A stretch of DNA of 64,000 nt from Sphingomonas sp. (GTDB lineage: Bacteria > Pseudomonadota > Alphaproteobacteria > Sphingomonadales > Sphingomonadaceae): positions 682,001-746,000 of the forward strand of contig NZ_JAGIAM010000003.1 in the NCBI RefSeq assembly GCF_017744835.1, written 5' to 3'. This document shows positions 44,036 through 51,257 of this stretch, piece by piece. The first letter of the stretch is position 1. Each line of letters begins with the position of its first letter. Both the position numbers and the translations under genes were made by a program. Below the pieces are notes generated by a model that made no database searches, was not told where the DNA came from, and was given only the letters and a program-made list of their open reading frames with translations.

Positions 44036-46301
44036 GCTGTCGAAGTCGATACAAGCTACGCTGGTGCGCGCGCTCCTTCTTGCAGGCACGGCGCCGGTTG
44101 CGGCGGCCGCCGCCCAGGCACAGGATGCGCCCCGGGCGGAAACGGCGGCGCGGGAGAGCGACGAAATCGTGGTGACCGCGCGTTTCCGCGAGGAATCGCT
44201 CGCCGACGTGCCCATCGCCATTACTGCGCTCAGCGGCGAGGATCTCGCCTCGAGGAACCTCAACACGCTGCAGGACATCGCGCAGACTGTCCCGACCGTC
44301 GACTTCCGCACTGGATCCTCGAACAAGGATCGATCGATCTTCATCCGCGGTATCGGCACGATCACCACATCGCCGGGAGTCGAGCCGTCGGTTGCGACGG
44401 TCATCGACGGCGTCGTGCTTTCGCGGCCCGGCCAGGCGACGCTCGACCTGGTCGATGTCGAGCGGATCGAAGTGCTGCGCGGCCCGCAGGGGACGTTGTT
44501 CGGCAAGAACGCGTCGGCCGGCGTGATCAACATCGTCTCCAGAGCGCCGACGCAGGAGCTGAGCGTCAATGGCCAGTTCGGCTATTATGAAGGCGACGAA
44601 TATCGCGTGCGGCTCGGCGCGTCCGGACCGATCGCCAAGGACCTGTCCTTCGCGCTGACCGGCCTGTTCGCAAACTATGACGGCAATGTTCGCAACCTCG
44701 ACACCGGCGAGAACGTCAACGGCTACAAGCGCCGCGGCGTGCGCGGAAAGCTGGTATACGAACCTGCTGCGGACCTGCGTTTCACGCTCGCCGGCGACTA
44801 TGTCTACAGCTTCGAGAACGTGCCGACGGGCATCTTCCGCTCGACCGATCGCGTCGCCTTTCCGAGCGGCACCGTAACGCCCAATCCGGCGCTGGCGGCC
44901 TTGCTGGCCGCCGACGGCATCACGCCGGGGCCGAACAACACCGAAGTGCGCCCGAGCTTCGACGCGGACGTGCGCGACAAGAATTTCGGCGCGTCGTTCA
45001 CGGCGGAGATCGGGCTGGGCGAGCACCAGCTCACCTCGATCTCGGCGTGGCGCAAATGGCGCAATCGCCAGCACCAGGATTGGGATTCGACGGGCACGGT
45101 GACCCCCGCGATCGCGCGCGGCGAGGATGTCGGTACCGTCGATGCCGACCAGTTCTCGCAGGAACTGCGGCTGACATCGCCGCGAGGCGGGTTCATCGAT
45201 TACGTGGTCGGCCTCTATTATTTCAAGGCGATCGCCCGCGAACGCTACCAGCGCGACGTGACGCAGATCGTCGGGGGCGCGCCGGTCGATAACCAGGGCG
45301 TCGCCAACTACCGGACGGAACTCGACAATTATTCGGTCTTCGGCGAGGCGAATCTAAACTTCACGCCGCAGTTCCGCGGCATCCTCGGCGCACGACTGAT
45401 CCACGACGATCTCGCCTATCGTCACGCCCGCGTGGCAACGACGGCAACCGGCGTCCCCGGAATCCGCCCCTCGTTCGCCAGCAGCGGCGACACCAGCGCC
45501 ACCGACTACAGCCTGCGCGCCGGCCTCCAATATGAACCGAGCGAATGGGTCAATCTCTACGCCACCTATTCGCGGGGCTATAAGGGGCCGGCATACAACG
45601 TCTTCTTCAACATGCAGGCGTTCGACGTCGAGCCGCTCGCCCCCGAGACATCGGACAGCTACGAGATCGGCCTCAAGGCCAGCAGCCCCGATCGCGTCGC
45701 CTCGCTGGGCCTGGCGCTGTTCCTCACCAAGTTCCAGGGCTTCCAGGCAAATTTCCAGGACACGTTTCTGGGCTCGCTCGTCACGCGGCTCATCAACGCA
45801 GGCGAGGTCTCCTCGCGGGGCATCGAAGGCGATCTGACGCTGCGCCCGGCTCGCGGCCTCTCGCTGTCGGGCAGCCTCGCCTATACCGACGCGCAGATCG
45901 ACGATTTCCTGTGCCCGGCCTCGGCGGGCGGGGCGTGCGCGAACGTCAACGGGCAGCCCCTGCCCTTTGCGCCGAAATGGAAGCTCCACCTGGACGGAAG
46001 CTATACGATTCCGCTGTCCGAGAGCCTCGGCCTCGAGCTCCAGACCGACTATAGCTGGAAGGACGAAACCCAATATTCGATCACGCAGACCCCTGACACG
46101 ATCCAGCCTGCCTATGGCATCTGGAACGCTTCGATCGCGCTGGTGCACGAAGGGAAGTGGCAGGTCCGAGGCGTGGTCAAGAACATATCGAACACGCATT
46201 ACTCGCCGTTCATTTCCTACGGCGCGGTCGCCGGCGTCTCGCGCTTCGTGCCCCGGGACAACGACCGATATTTCGGCGTGAACGCGAGCTTCGACTTCTG
46301 A
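44034..46301 (+). CDS. TonB-dependent outer-membrane receptor of the sulfur locus
   Basis: This 755-residue receptor has a signal peptide (LVRALLLAGTAPVAAAAAQAQ), the start DEIVVTARFREESLADVPIA, plug motifs SIFIRGIGTI, VATVIDGVVLSRPGQATL and VEVLRGPQGTLF-like VERIEVLRGPQGTLFGKNAS, and the C-terminal barrel end DRYFGVNASFDF. It follows the sulfatase by 89 bp and precedes serine acetyltransferase. The likely cargo is a sulfated or sulfonated molecule, inferred from context. Confidence 0.94.
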   Translation: MLSKSIQATLVRALLLAGTAPVAAAAAQAQDAPRAETAARESDEIVVTARFREESLADVPIAITALSGEDLASRNLNTLQDIAQTVPTVDFRTGSSNKDRSIFIRGIGTITTSPGVEPSVATVIDGVVLSRPGQATLDLVDVERIEVLRGPQGTLFGKNASAGVINIVSRAPTQELSVNGQFGYYEGDEYRVRLGASGPIAKDLSFALTGLFANYDGNVRNLDTGENVNGYKRRGVRGKLVYEPAADLRFTLAGDYVYSFENVPTGIFRSTDRVAFPSGTVTPNPALAALLAADGITPGPNNTEVRPSFDADVRDKNFGASFTAEIGLGEHQLTSISAWRKWRNRQHQDWDSTGTVTPAIARGEDVGTVDADQFSQELRLTSPRGGFIDYVVGLYYFKAIARERYQRDVTQIVGGAPVDNQGVANYRTELDNYSVFGEANLNFTPQFRGILGARLIHDDLAYRHARVATTATGVPGIRPSFASSGDTSATDYSLRAGLQYEPSEWVNLYATYSRGYKGPAYNVFFNMQAFDVEPLAPETSDSYEIGLKASSPDRVASLGLALFLTKFQGFQANFQDTFLGSLVTRLINAGEVSSRGIEGDLTLRPARGLSLSGSLAYTDAQIDDFLCPASAGGACANVNGQPLPFAPKWKLHLDGSYTIPLSESLGLELQTDYSWKDETQYSITQTPDTIQPAYGIWNASIALVHEGKWQVRGVVKNISNTHYSPFISYGAVAGVSRFVPRDNDRYFGVNASFDF

Positions 46302-46305
46302 CGAG

Positions 46306-46338
46306 TTCGGGCGCGCGCTCCTCTCCCGCGCGCCCGAA
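46306..46338 (+). terminator. 12-bp perfect hairpin after the TonB receptor gene
   Basis: TTCGGGCGCGCG (46306-46317) and CGCGCGCCCGAA (46327-46338) form a perfect stem with a 9-nt loop, 4 nt after the stop codon. There is no T tract, so it may be a partial terminator or an mRNA-stabilising stem before the acetyltransferase gene. Confidence 0.5.
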
Positions 46339-46367
46339 ACCCAACTGTCCAACGAAAGGGCCCGGGC

Positions 46368-47303
46368 ATGGCCGAGGCAGCGATCGATTTCCCGCGCGAA
46401 CTCGACAGCGTCGTCGAGGGATTGAAACAGGCGCGGCACGACTGGCGCGCAAGACATGCACGACACACCGAGCAGGGTATCGAGTTCCCGTCGCGTCGTG
46501 CGCTCGCGCGCATCCTGCGCGAACTCGGCGCGGCGCTGTTTCCGCTGCGCCTGGGCCCACCGGAGCTCACCGCGAGCAACGAGAACGCCTGGGTGGCCGC
46601 GACGCTCGAATCGACGCTGTCCCAGCTTGGTGCGCAGATCGGGCTCGAGCTCCGCATCGCCCGCGCGGGCATTGGCAGCGTCGAGGAAGGGCGCGAAGCG
46701 GAGCGCATCGTCGGGGCATTCGCGGCCAGCCTCCCGGAGCTGCGCCGCGCCCTCGATGCCGATGTCGAAGCGGGCTATGCGAACGATCCCGCGGCGCGCA
46801 GCGTCGATGAGGTGCTGCTCTCCTATCCTTCGATCGGAGCGATCATCCACCATCGCATCGCGCATCGGCTGCATCAGCTCGGCGCACCCCTGACCGCTCG
46901 CGTCATCGCCGAGGTGGCCCATGGCGAAAGCGGCATCGACATCCACCCGGGCGCGCGGATCGGCCGCAGCTTCTTCATCGGCCACGGGACCGGAATCGTG
47001 ATCGGCGAGACCGCCGTGATCGGGGATCGCGTCCGTGTCCATCAAGGCGTGACGCTGGGGGGCGAACCGATCGCCGCCGGAACCGCGCAGGACGGCGTAG
47101 CCGGGGTACGCCGCCATCCCGATATCGGCGACGACGTCGTGATCTTTGCCGGCGCCGTGCTGCTTGGCCCGATCACCGTGGGGAGGCGCTCGCGCATCGG
47201 CGGCAACGTCTGGCTCCGGCAGGACGTCCCGCCCGACAGCTTCGTCGAGACGAACGGCACCAGGATCGGCGTGGCGGGCGACGTCCAGGTCGCGAACCCC
47301 TAA
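46368..47303 (+). CDS. Serine O-acetyltransferase (EpsC-type)
   Basis: This 311-residue enzyme makes O-acetylserine, the acceptor that captures sulfide to form cysteine. The hexapeptide-repeat domain is clear: ESGIDIHPGARIGRSFFIGH, GTGIVIGETAVIGDRVRVHQ and GVTLGG, then GDDVVIFAGAVLLGP. The helical N-terminal half (about 180 residues) is the longer EpsC-type rather than the E. coli CysE type. Its place after sulfatase and receptor genes links released sulfur to cysteine synthesis. Confidence 0.93.
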   Translation: MAEAAIDFPRELDSVVEGLKQARHDWRARHARHTEQGIEFPSRRALARILRELGAALFPLRLGPPELTASNENAWVAATLESTLSQLGAQIGLELRIARAGIGSVEEGREAERIVGAFAASLPELRRALDADVEAGYANDPAARSVDEVLLSYPSIGAIIHHRIAHRLHQLGAPLTARVIAEVAHGESGIDIHPGARIGRSFFIGHGTGIVIGETAVIGDRVRVHQGVTLGGEPIAAGTAQDGVAGVRRHPDIGDDVVIFAGAVLLGPITVGRRSRIGGNVWLRQDVPPDSFVETNGTRIGVAGDVQVANP

Positions 47304-47427
47304 ACGACCGCTTTCGGCGCAAGGGGCTGAACGGCCGGGATCGGTGGAAAGCGGCCGCTACGGACTGGCCGTCTATCGCCCAATTGTTGAATTGATTGGA
47401 CCTACGGGAGACGCTTACAAGTAGCTG

Positions 47428-47817
47428 ATGAGGGTGCATCATCCGCAGGCGTTCGCGCCAATCGCCGGATTGATACTGGTGTCGGCATGTGGCGGTTATG
47501 ATGCGTCGGAATACCGGTCTGCCGCTACTTGCCTAGCCAACGAGCTAGCGTGGCATCGGTTCGTCGATCAGCAGACCGAACCAGCCTTGATGCTGCCCGA
47601 AGATGGCAACCGCGTTCAAATTCTCCGTGCACGAACACTCGCAGCGGGCCGCGACCTTGGGCTTTCATCAGACCGCATCGAGCGCGAGGTGCGAGCGGAA
47701 ACATATGGAATGATCGACCGAGACAGCCGAGAAGGAGTGCAAACATCTGCTCTGCAGCGGGTCGAGAAAGCGCGTTCGTGCTTATCTACGCCGGGCGGGA
47801 CAACTCGACTTTCGTGA
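47428..47817 (+). CDS. Hypothetical lipoprotein
   Basis: This 129-residue ORF has an N-terminal hydrophobic segment and lipobox (APIAGLILVSACGGYD), then a charged helical region with no known domain. Base composition is visibly lower in GC than the flanks. The ribosome-binding site is weak. It could be a recent acquisition or a spurious ORF, but the lipobox is in its favour. Confidence 0.55.
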   Translation: MRVHHPQAFAPIAGLILVSACGGYDASEYRSAATCLANELAWHRFVDQQTEPALMLPEDGNRVQILRARTLAAGRDLGLSSDRIEREVRAETYGMIDRDSREGVQTSALQRVEKARSCLSTPGGTTRLS

Positions 47818-47818
47818 G

Positions 47819-47845
47819 GTCCGCTATCGGGCGATAGTTGCCTCA
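47819..47845 (+). repeat. Dispersed repeat, degenerate copy
   Basis: GTCCGCTATCGGGCGATAGT starts 2 nt after the lipoprotein stop and resembles the copies at 48156, 48728 and 49508. A further weak copy (GACCGCTTTCGGCGC) lies at about 47308, after the serine acetyltransferase stop. Confidence 0.4.
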
Positions 47846-47872
47846 GGAACACCTGCTTGTATTCGCGATCGC

Positions 47873-48118
47873 CTATCGATTGGCCGCCGAACCTACCGCT
47901 CCCCATAGACAGAGGCCAACGAGTAGGACGTTCCAAATCGCGGCCGTCCAAAACCACACCGGTTGAGCCTTGCGCTCAGCCGAGAGGTTGAGCCCCTTGG
48001 TAATCGGCTCCATGGCGCCGCTGCGGAATCCGTTGATCGTGACCCAGGCCACGTAGGCTGCCATAGCTGTGAAGAGCACTGGGAGCATCATGCTCGGAAC
48101 ATGCCATCGCTTACCCAT
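47873..48118 (-). CDS. Small two-helix membrane protein
   Basis: This 81-residue protein has two TM segments (MLPVLFTAMAAYVAWVTING and VWFWTAAIWNVLLVGLCLWG) joined by a short loop, PITKGLNLSAERKAQ. I recognise no family. ATG 48118 is the only good start. It lies in the lower-GC orphan patch. Confidence 0.6.
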   Translation of the reverse strand: MGKRWHVPSMMLPVLFTAMAAYVAWVTINGFRSGAMEPITKGLNLSAERKAQPVWFWTAAIWNVLLVGLCLWGAVGSAANR

Positions 48119-48155
48119 ATCCGCAATCAGGGGGCAGCAAGGGCGCCCCGCTATG

Positions 48156-48183
48156 GCCGCTATCGGGGCGTTTCCTGCCGGTC
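48156..48183 (+). repeat. Dispersed repeat copy
   Basis: GGCCGCTATCGGGGCGTTTC with CTGCCGGTC following matches the copy at 49508. It lies between the small membrane protein gene and the nuclease pseudogene. Confidence 0.5.
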
Positions 48184-48257
48184 CGCTCTATGGGCGTCCC
48201 TTTCCAGCTCGAAATGTCCGAGATCGGGTGGGAAGCGGGCGTTCAGCGATAGCGCGG

Positions 48258-48651
48258 TCATCTTTCTCTCCCCTCCCTGGAAGGGAGGGGTTGGGGGTGG
48301 GTGCCGCCGAGGCACTCGGCGGCTTTTTCCAGAACGTGGAGAGTGGCGCCATCGGGATTGGCAAGCACGTCCGAATTCCACAGGCGAATGACCGTCCAGC
48401 CTTTCGACTGGAGATAGGCGGTCCGGCGCGCGTCCCTTTCAACTGAATCCAGATGCTGGCTGCCGTCGAACTCCACAGCAAGCTTGGCCTGCCGACAGGC
48501 GAGATCGATGATGAACGGTGCCTCGACCAGCTGCCGCGTGAAGGCTGGCCGGAAACGCGAGATGCGGTGCCAGACGGCGAGTTCGGCGGGCGTGGAATTG
48601 TTGCGCAGCGCGCGCTCGGGCAGTCAGGCGCGGATCGATGCGACGCTGCAT
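48258..48651 (-). pseudogene. Frameshifted DUF559 endonuclease-like gene
   Basis: Two frames together give a DUF559 (Vsr-like PD-(D/E)XK) protein. The first, from ATG 48651, encodes MQRRIDPRLTARARA. The second encodes LRNNSTPAELAVWHRISRF, PAFTRQLVEAPFIIDLACRQ, LAVEFDGSQHLDSVERDARR and GWTVIRLWNSDVLANPDGAT. The switch is in a GCGCGCG run near 48608-48615, and one extra base explains it. The track keeps only the downstream piece (GTG 48476). Its C-terminus HPQPLPSREGRE is encoded by a palindromic repeat. The gene is probably inactive, unless the shift is a sequencing error or is suppressed. Confidence 0.75.
48270..48290. repeat. REP-like palindrome at the 3' edge of the DUF559 cassette
   Basis: CCCCTCCC-tggaa-GGGAGGGG, followed on the plus strand by TTGGGGGTGGGT. 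It is inverted relative to the copy at 48699. Confidence 0.65.
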
Positions 48652-48698
48652 GCGGCGAGGTTAGCGTGGCTTCGCTTCGCTCGCCAACCCACCCCCAG

Positions 48699-48719
48699 CC
48701 CCTCCCTTTCAGGGAGGGG
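48699..48719. repeat. REP-like palindrome at the 5' edge of the DUF559 cassette
   Basis: CCCCTCCCT-ttc-AGGGAGGGG, preceded on the plus strand by ACCCACCCCCAG. With the copy at 48270 it brackets the nuclease pseudogene in inverted orientation. Confidence 0.65.
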
Positions 48720-48727
48720 AGCCTTGT

Positions 48728-48765
48728 TGTCCGCAATTGGGGCGTTAGCCGCCGGACAGCTTTTC
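48728..48765 (+). repeat. Dispersed repeat copy
   Basis: GTCCGCAATTGGGGCGTTAG followed by CCGCCGGACAGCTTTTC aligns closely with the copy at 49508. It lies just outside the DUF559 cassette. Confidence 0.55.
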
Positions 48766-48868
48766 GTGCCGCCAACTCGCTGCCGATGTACGGGATTGCG
48801 TGGAGGCGCCATTCGGCCTTCGAATATCGACCGTCGGAGTTCCAGACGCGATTGCGACGGTTCGCGGA

Positions 48869-49459
48869 TCAATTGAAGAGGATTGCTCCGAGCCCTGCGA
48901 GGACGATGCCAAGGACGAAGCATGACGCCGGGATGGCGAGGAAGATATAAAGGGCTTGGGACGATCGCCGCGGTGGTTCAATCGCAAGTCCGGCCTTCGC
49001 CTGCCTGAGAGCCCTCAGTATGTCCTCGGCCCGGCTCGAATATCCCTCGGCCAGAATGATGACTCTGCCGCCGGCACGAAGCGGCAAAACGATGGAACGA
49101 GCGGCGCTCTTGCCGCCAAGCAGCCGTATCTCAGGCTCCCCCAGCGTCGCCCACAGGTGATGCTGCCGTCTTCCAGCCATGATTAAATCCAGACCTGCCG
49201 GTGTCACCGTCAGGAGGTCCGGCTTCGCCATCCGCCGCAGTGTAAGAAGTTGGAACCAGATGAAAACAGCCACGACGAGCGTTACGAGCATCCCGCCGGC
49301 GAGAATGCGCGGTGTCGTGCCGGCGTTGCTGCCAATTTCAAAAACCAGCCCGATCCAGAGAAGTCCGAAGGGCAGAATGAACGCCAAATTCATGATGGCC
49401 TGCGGGACGAGCTTCAACCTGCTTCCAGAAAATGTAACCGCTGGCGTCGATTGAATCAT
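48869..49459 (-). CDS. Hypothetical membrane protein with a PH-like central domain
   Basis: This 196-residue protein has two N-terminal TM segments (AFILPFGLLWIGLVFEIGSN and ILAGGMLVTLVVAVFIWFQL), a soluble middle (LLTVTPAGLDLIMAGRRQHH, GGRVIILAEGYSSRAEDILR) that resembles bacterial PH-like domains, and a C-terminal TM (YIFLAIPASCFVLGIVLAGL). No specific family is recognised. It belongs to the lower-GC accessory patch. Confidence 0.65.
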   Translation of the reverse strand: MIQSTPAVTFSGSRLKLVPQAIMNLAFILPFGLLWIGLVFEIGSNAGTTPRILAGGMLVTLVVAVFIWFQLLTLRRMAKPDLLTVTPAGLDLIMAGRRQHHLWATLGEPEIRLLGGKSAARSIVLPLRAGGRVIILAEGYSSRAEDILRALRQAKAGLAIEPPRRSSQALYIFLAIPASCFVLGIVLAGLGAILFN

Positions 49460-49507
49460 CGTGATCGCCTAGCCGGCCGCCGATTAGAGAAACGTTACCG
49501 CCTGATC

Positions 49508-49543
49508 GTCCGCTATCGGGGCGCTTGCCGCCGGGCTGCTTTC
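49508..49543 (+). repeat. Dispersed repeat copy (best preserved)
   Basis: GTCCGCTATCGGGGCGCTTG followed by CCGCCGGGCTGCTTTC lies between two minus-strand genes. It serves as reference for the copies at 48156 and 48728. Confidence 0.55.
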
Positions 49544-49575
49544 ATGAGTCCACGGCCCAGGACTTCCGATGGCCG

Positions 49576-50424
49576 TCAGTCCCAGAAGGCCATGGTACGG
49601 AACTCGATGCTCTGCCGCGGCGGCGTTCCGGCCGGCGTCGACGGGTCCTCGAAGCCGCTATGCGGCGTGAAGCGGGCCACCGATTCGTCCGAATCCCAGC
49701 ACTTGATCAGGATCGTCTCTTCCGGCCCCAGATCGGGAACGTAGAGCCAGCGCTGGGACGGGTTCCAGGCGACGCCATAGGTTTCGCCGCGGCGATGCTG
49801 GAAAATGAGATCGGTGGCGATCAGATCCTCTGGCCGGAACGTCGAGGCGTCGCCCAACGCGAGCGGCCAATCGCGCGCAGGATAGGCGATCGGGCGCCAG
49901 ACATTGATGATCGCCGCGCGCCGGGCGAGCAGCGCCTCGGCCTGGCGGCCCATGATCTCGCGGACGCGCTTGGGGCCCGACCAGACCGTCTGATCGACAT
50001 GCACTCGAAGCGCAGGCTGGCGCGGCTGGCCGGGCTCGCGATCGTTCACGTCGACGCTCCGGCGCCGCAGCGTGTGATCGAACACCACGACCCGCGATGC
50101 ACCGGTGACCTCACGCACCAGTTCCGCGGTTTCGGGGTGCCCCAGCGCGAGCGTTTGCGCTTCGTCCCAGAAATCGCCGACCGCGCTCGGCCGGGTCGCC
50201 ACGGCAAAGCCCTCGACATCGAGGCTGAGTTGATCGGCGAACGGACGCGCGTTCTCGAGCCGAACGCTGCGCGCGCGATACTCCCCGCGCATTTGCGGTA
50301 CGCCCTCCGGCGGCTCGCCGGCATAGGCATAGGGTTTGTCCGGGCCCCGCTCGGCGAAAGTCAGCATGGCCTCGACCGAGCGCGGCGGCAGCGGGTTCGC
50401 ATCAACGGCAAGAGCTAAAGACAT
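49576..50424 (-). CDS. CmcJ/NvfI-type putative oxidoreductase
   Basis: This 282-residue protein matches the CmcJ/NvfI family found with cephamycin and fungal meroterpenoid pathways and widely as orphans. VVVFDHTLRRRSVDVNDREP, ALRVHVDQTVWSGPKRVREI, INVWRPIAYPARDWPLALGD and RWLYVPDLGPEETILIKCWD are characteristic. The HxD-like His/Asp residues (HVDQT, FDHTLR) suggest a non-heme-iron fold. The function here is unknown. ATG 50424 follows GAGG. The track start at 50496 was rejected. Confidence 0.85.
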   Translation of the reverse strand: MSLALAVDANPLPPRSVEAMLTFAERGPDKPYAYAGEPPEGVPQMRGEYRARSVRLENARPFADQLSLDVEGFAVATRPSAVGDFWDEAQTLALGHPETAELVREVTGASRVVVFDHTLRRRSVDVNDREPGQPRQPALRVHVDQTVWSGPKRVREIMGRQAEALLARRAAIINVWRPIAYPARDWPLALGDASTFRPEDLIATDLIFQHRRGETYGVAWNPSQRWLYVPDLGPEETILIKCWDSDESVARFTPHSGFEDPSTPAGTPPRQSIEFRTMAFWD

Positions 50425-50573
50425 GGTCACCTCGCGATTGCGTCCACGCGGAATATGGCTGATGACGGGCCTTGTTTCTGCCCCTCCGCAGCGCAAAATT
50501 CGCGGCGGAAGTCATAAGCTTTCCTTATGAATGGAGGCTTCGGAGGAACGCCCCTCGGCAGTAGCCGTCCCGC

Positions 50574-51257
50574 TCACACGATCAGCCGGTAACCCACCCC
50601 CGGCTCGTTGCGGATGAGCGACGGGCGGGCCGGGTCCGCCTCGAGCTTCATGCGCACCCCGCGCGCGGCGACGCGGAGATATTCGACGTCGTTCTCGTGG
50701 CCGGGGCCCCAGACGCTTCGCAGCAGCTGCGCGTGCGTGACGACGCGACCGGGGTGCCTGGCAAGCTCGCGCAGGAAACCGAACTCCTTCGGCGTCAGAT
50801 GGACTTCGTCGCCGCCGCGGCGGATGAGCCGGGCGCCGAGGTCGATCTCGACGTCGCCCACGCGGACCACTTCATTGTCCGCCTCGGCGCGGAGCCGGTG
50901 GCGCAGCGCGGTGCGCACGCGCGCCAGCACTTCCTCGGTGTCGAAGGGCTTGGTGACATAGTCGTCGGCGCCGAGATCGAGCGCCGTCACCTTCTGCTCG
51001 GTGGCCTCGCGCGCGGAGACGACGATCAACGCCGCGCCGGCTGCCTTGACCTGCGGCACGATCTCGAGCCCGTCGCGATCGGGCAGGCCCAGGTCGAGCA
51101 GCACGCCGTCGGGCTTGTCGATCTGCAATCCGTTCAGCGCCTCGCGCGCCGAAGCGGCCTCGACCACGGCATAGCCGGCGCGTTCCAGCGCGGTGCCGAG
51201 CAAGCGGCGGATCGCCGGCTCGTCGTCGACGACCAGAAGCTTGGCCTGTCCGCTCAT
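50574..51257 (-). CDS. kdpE: KDP operon response regulator KdpE
   Basis: This OmpR-type regulator activates kdpFABC under potassium limitation. The 227 residues begin MSGQAKLLVVDDEPAIRRLL, with the phospho-acceptor Asp in VLLDLGLPDRDGLEI and the conserved Lys in DDYVTKPFDTEEV. The winged-helix end is VEYLRVAARGVRMKLEADPA. The ATG at 51257 overlaps the kdpD stop (ATGA). The track start at 51593 lies inside kdpD. Confidence 0.96.
   Translation of the reverse strand: MSGQAKLLVVDDEPAIRRLLGTALERAGYAVVEAASAREALNGLQIDKPDGVLLDLGLPDRDGLEIVPQVKAAGAALIVVSAREATEQKVTALDLGADDYVTKPFDTEEVLARVRTALRHRLRAEADNEVVRVGDVEIDLGARLIRRGGDEVHLTPKEFGFLRELARHPGRVVTHAQLLRSVWGPGHENDVEYLRVAARGVRMKLEADPARPSLIRNEPGVGYRLIV

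Noticed and set aside
45354-47117. 587-aa minus-strand ORF
   Set aside because: Antisense of the TonB receptor and serine acetyltransferase genes.
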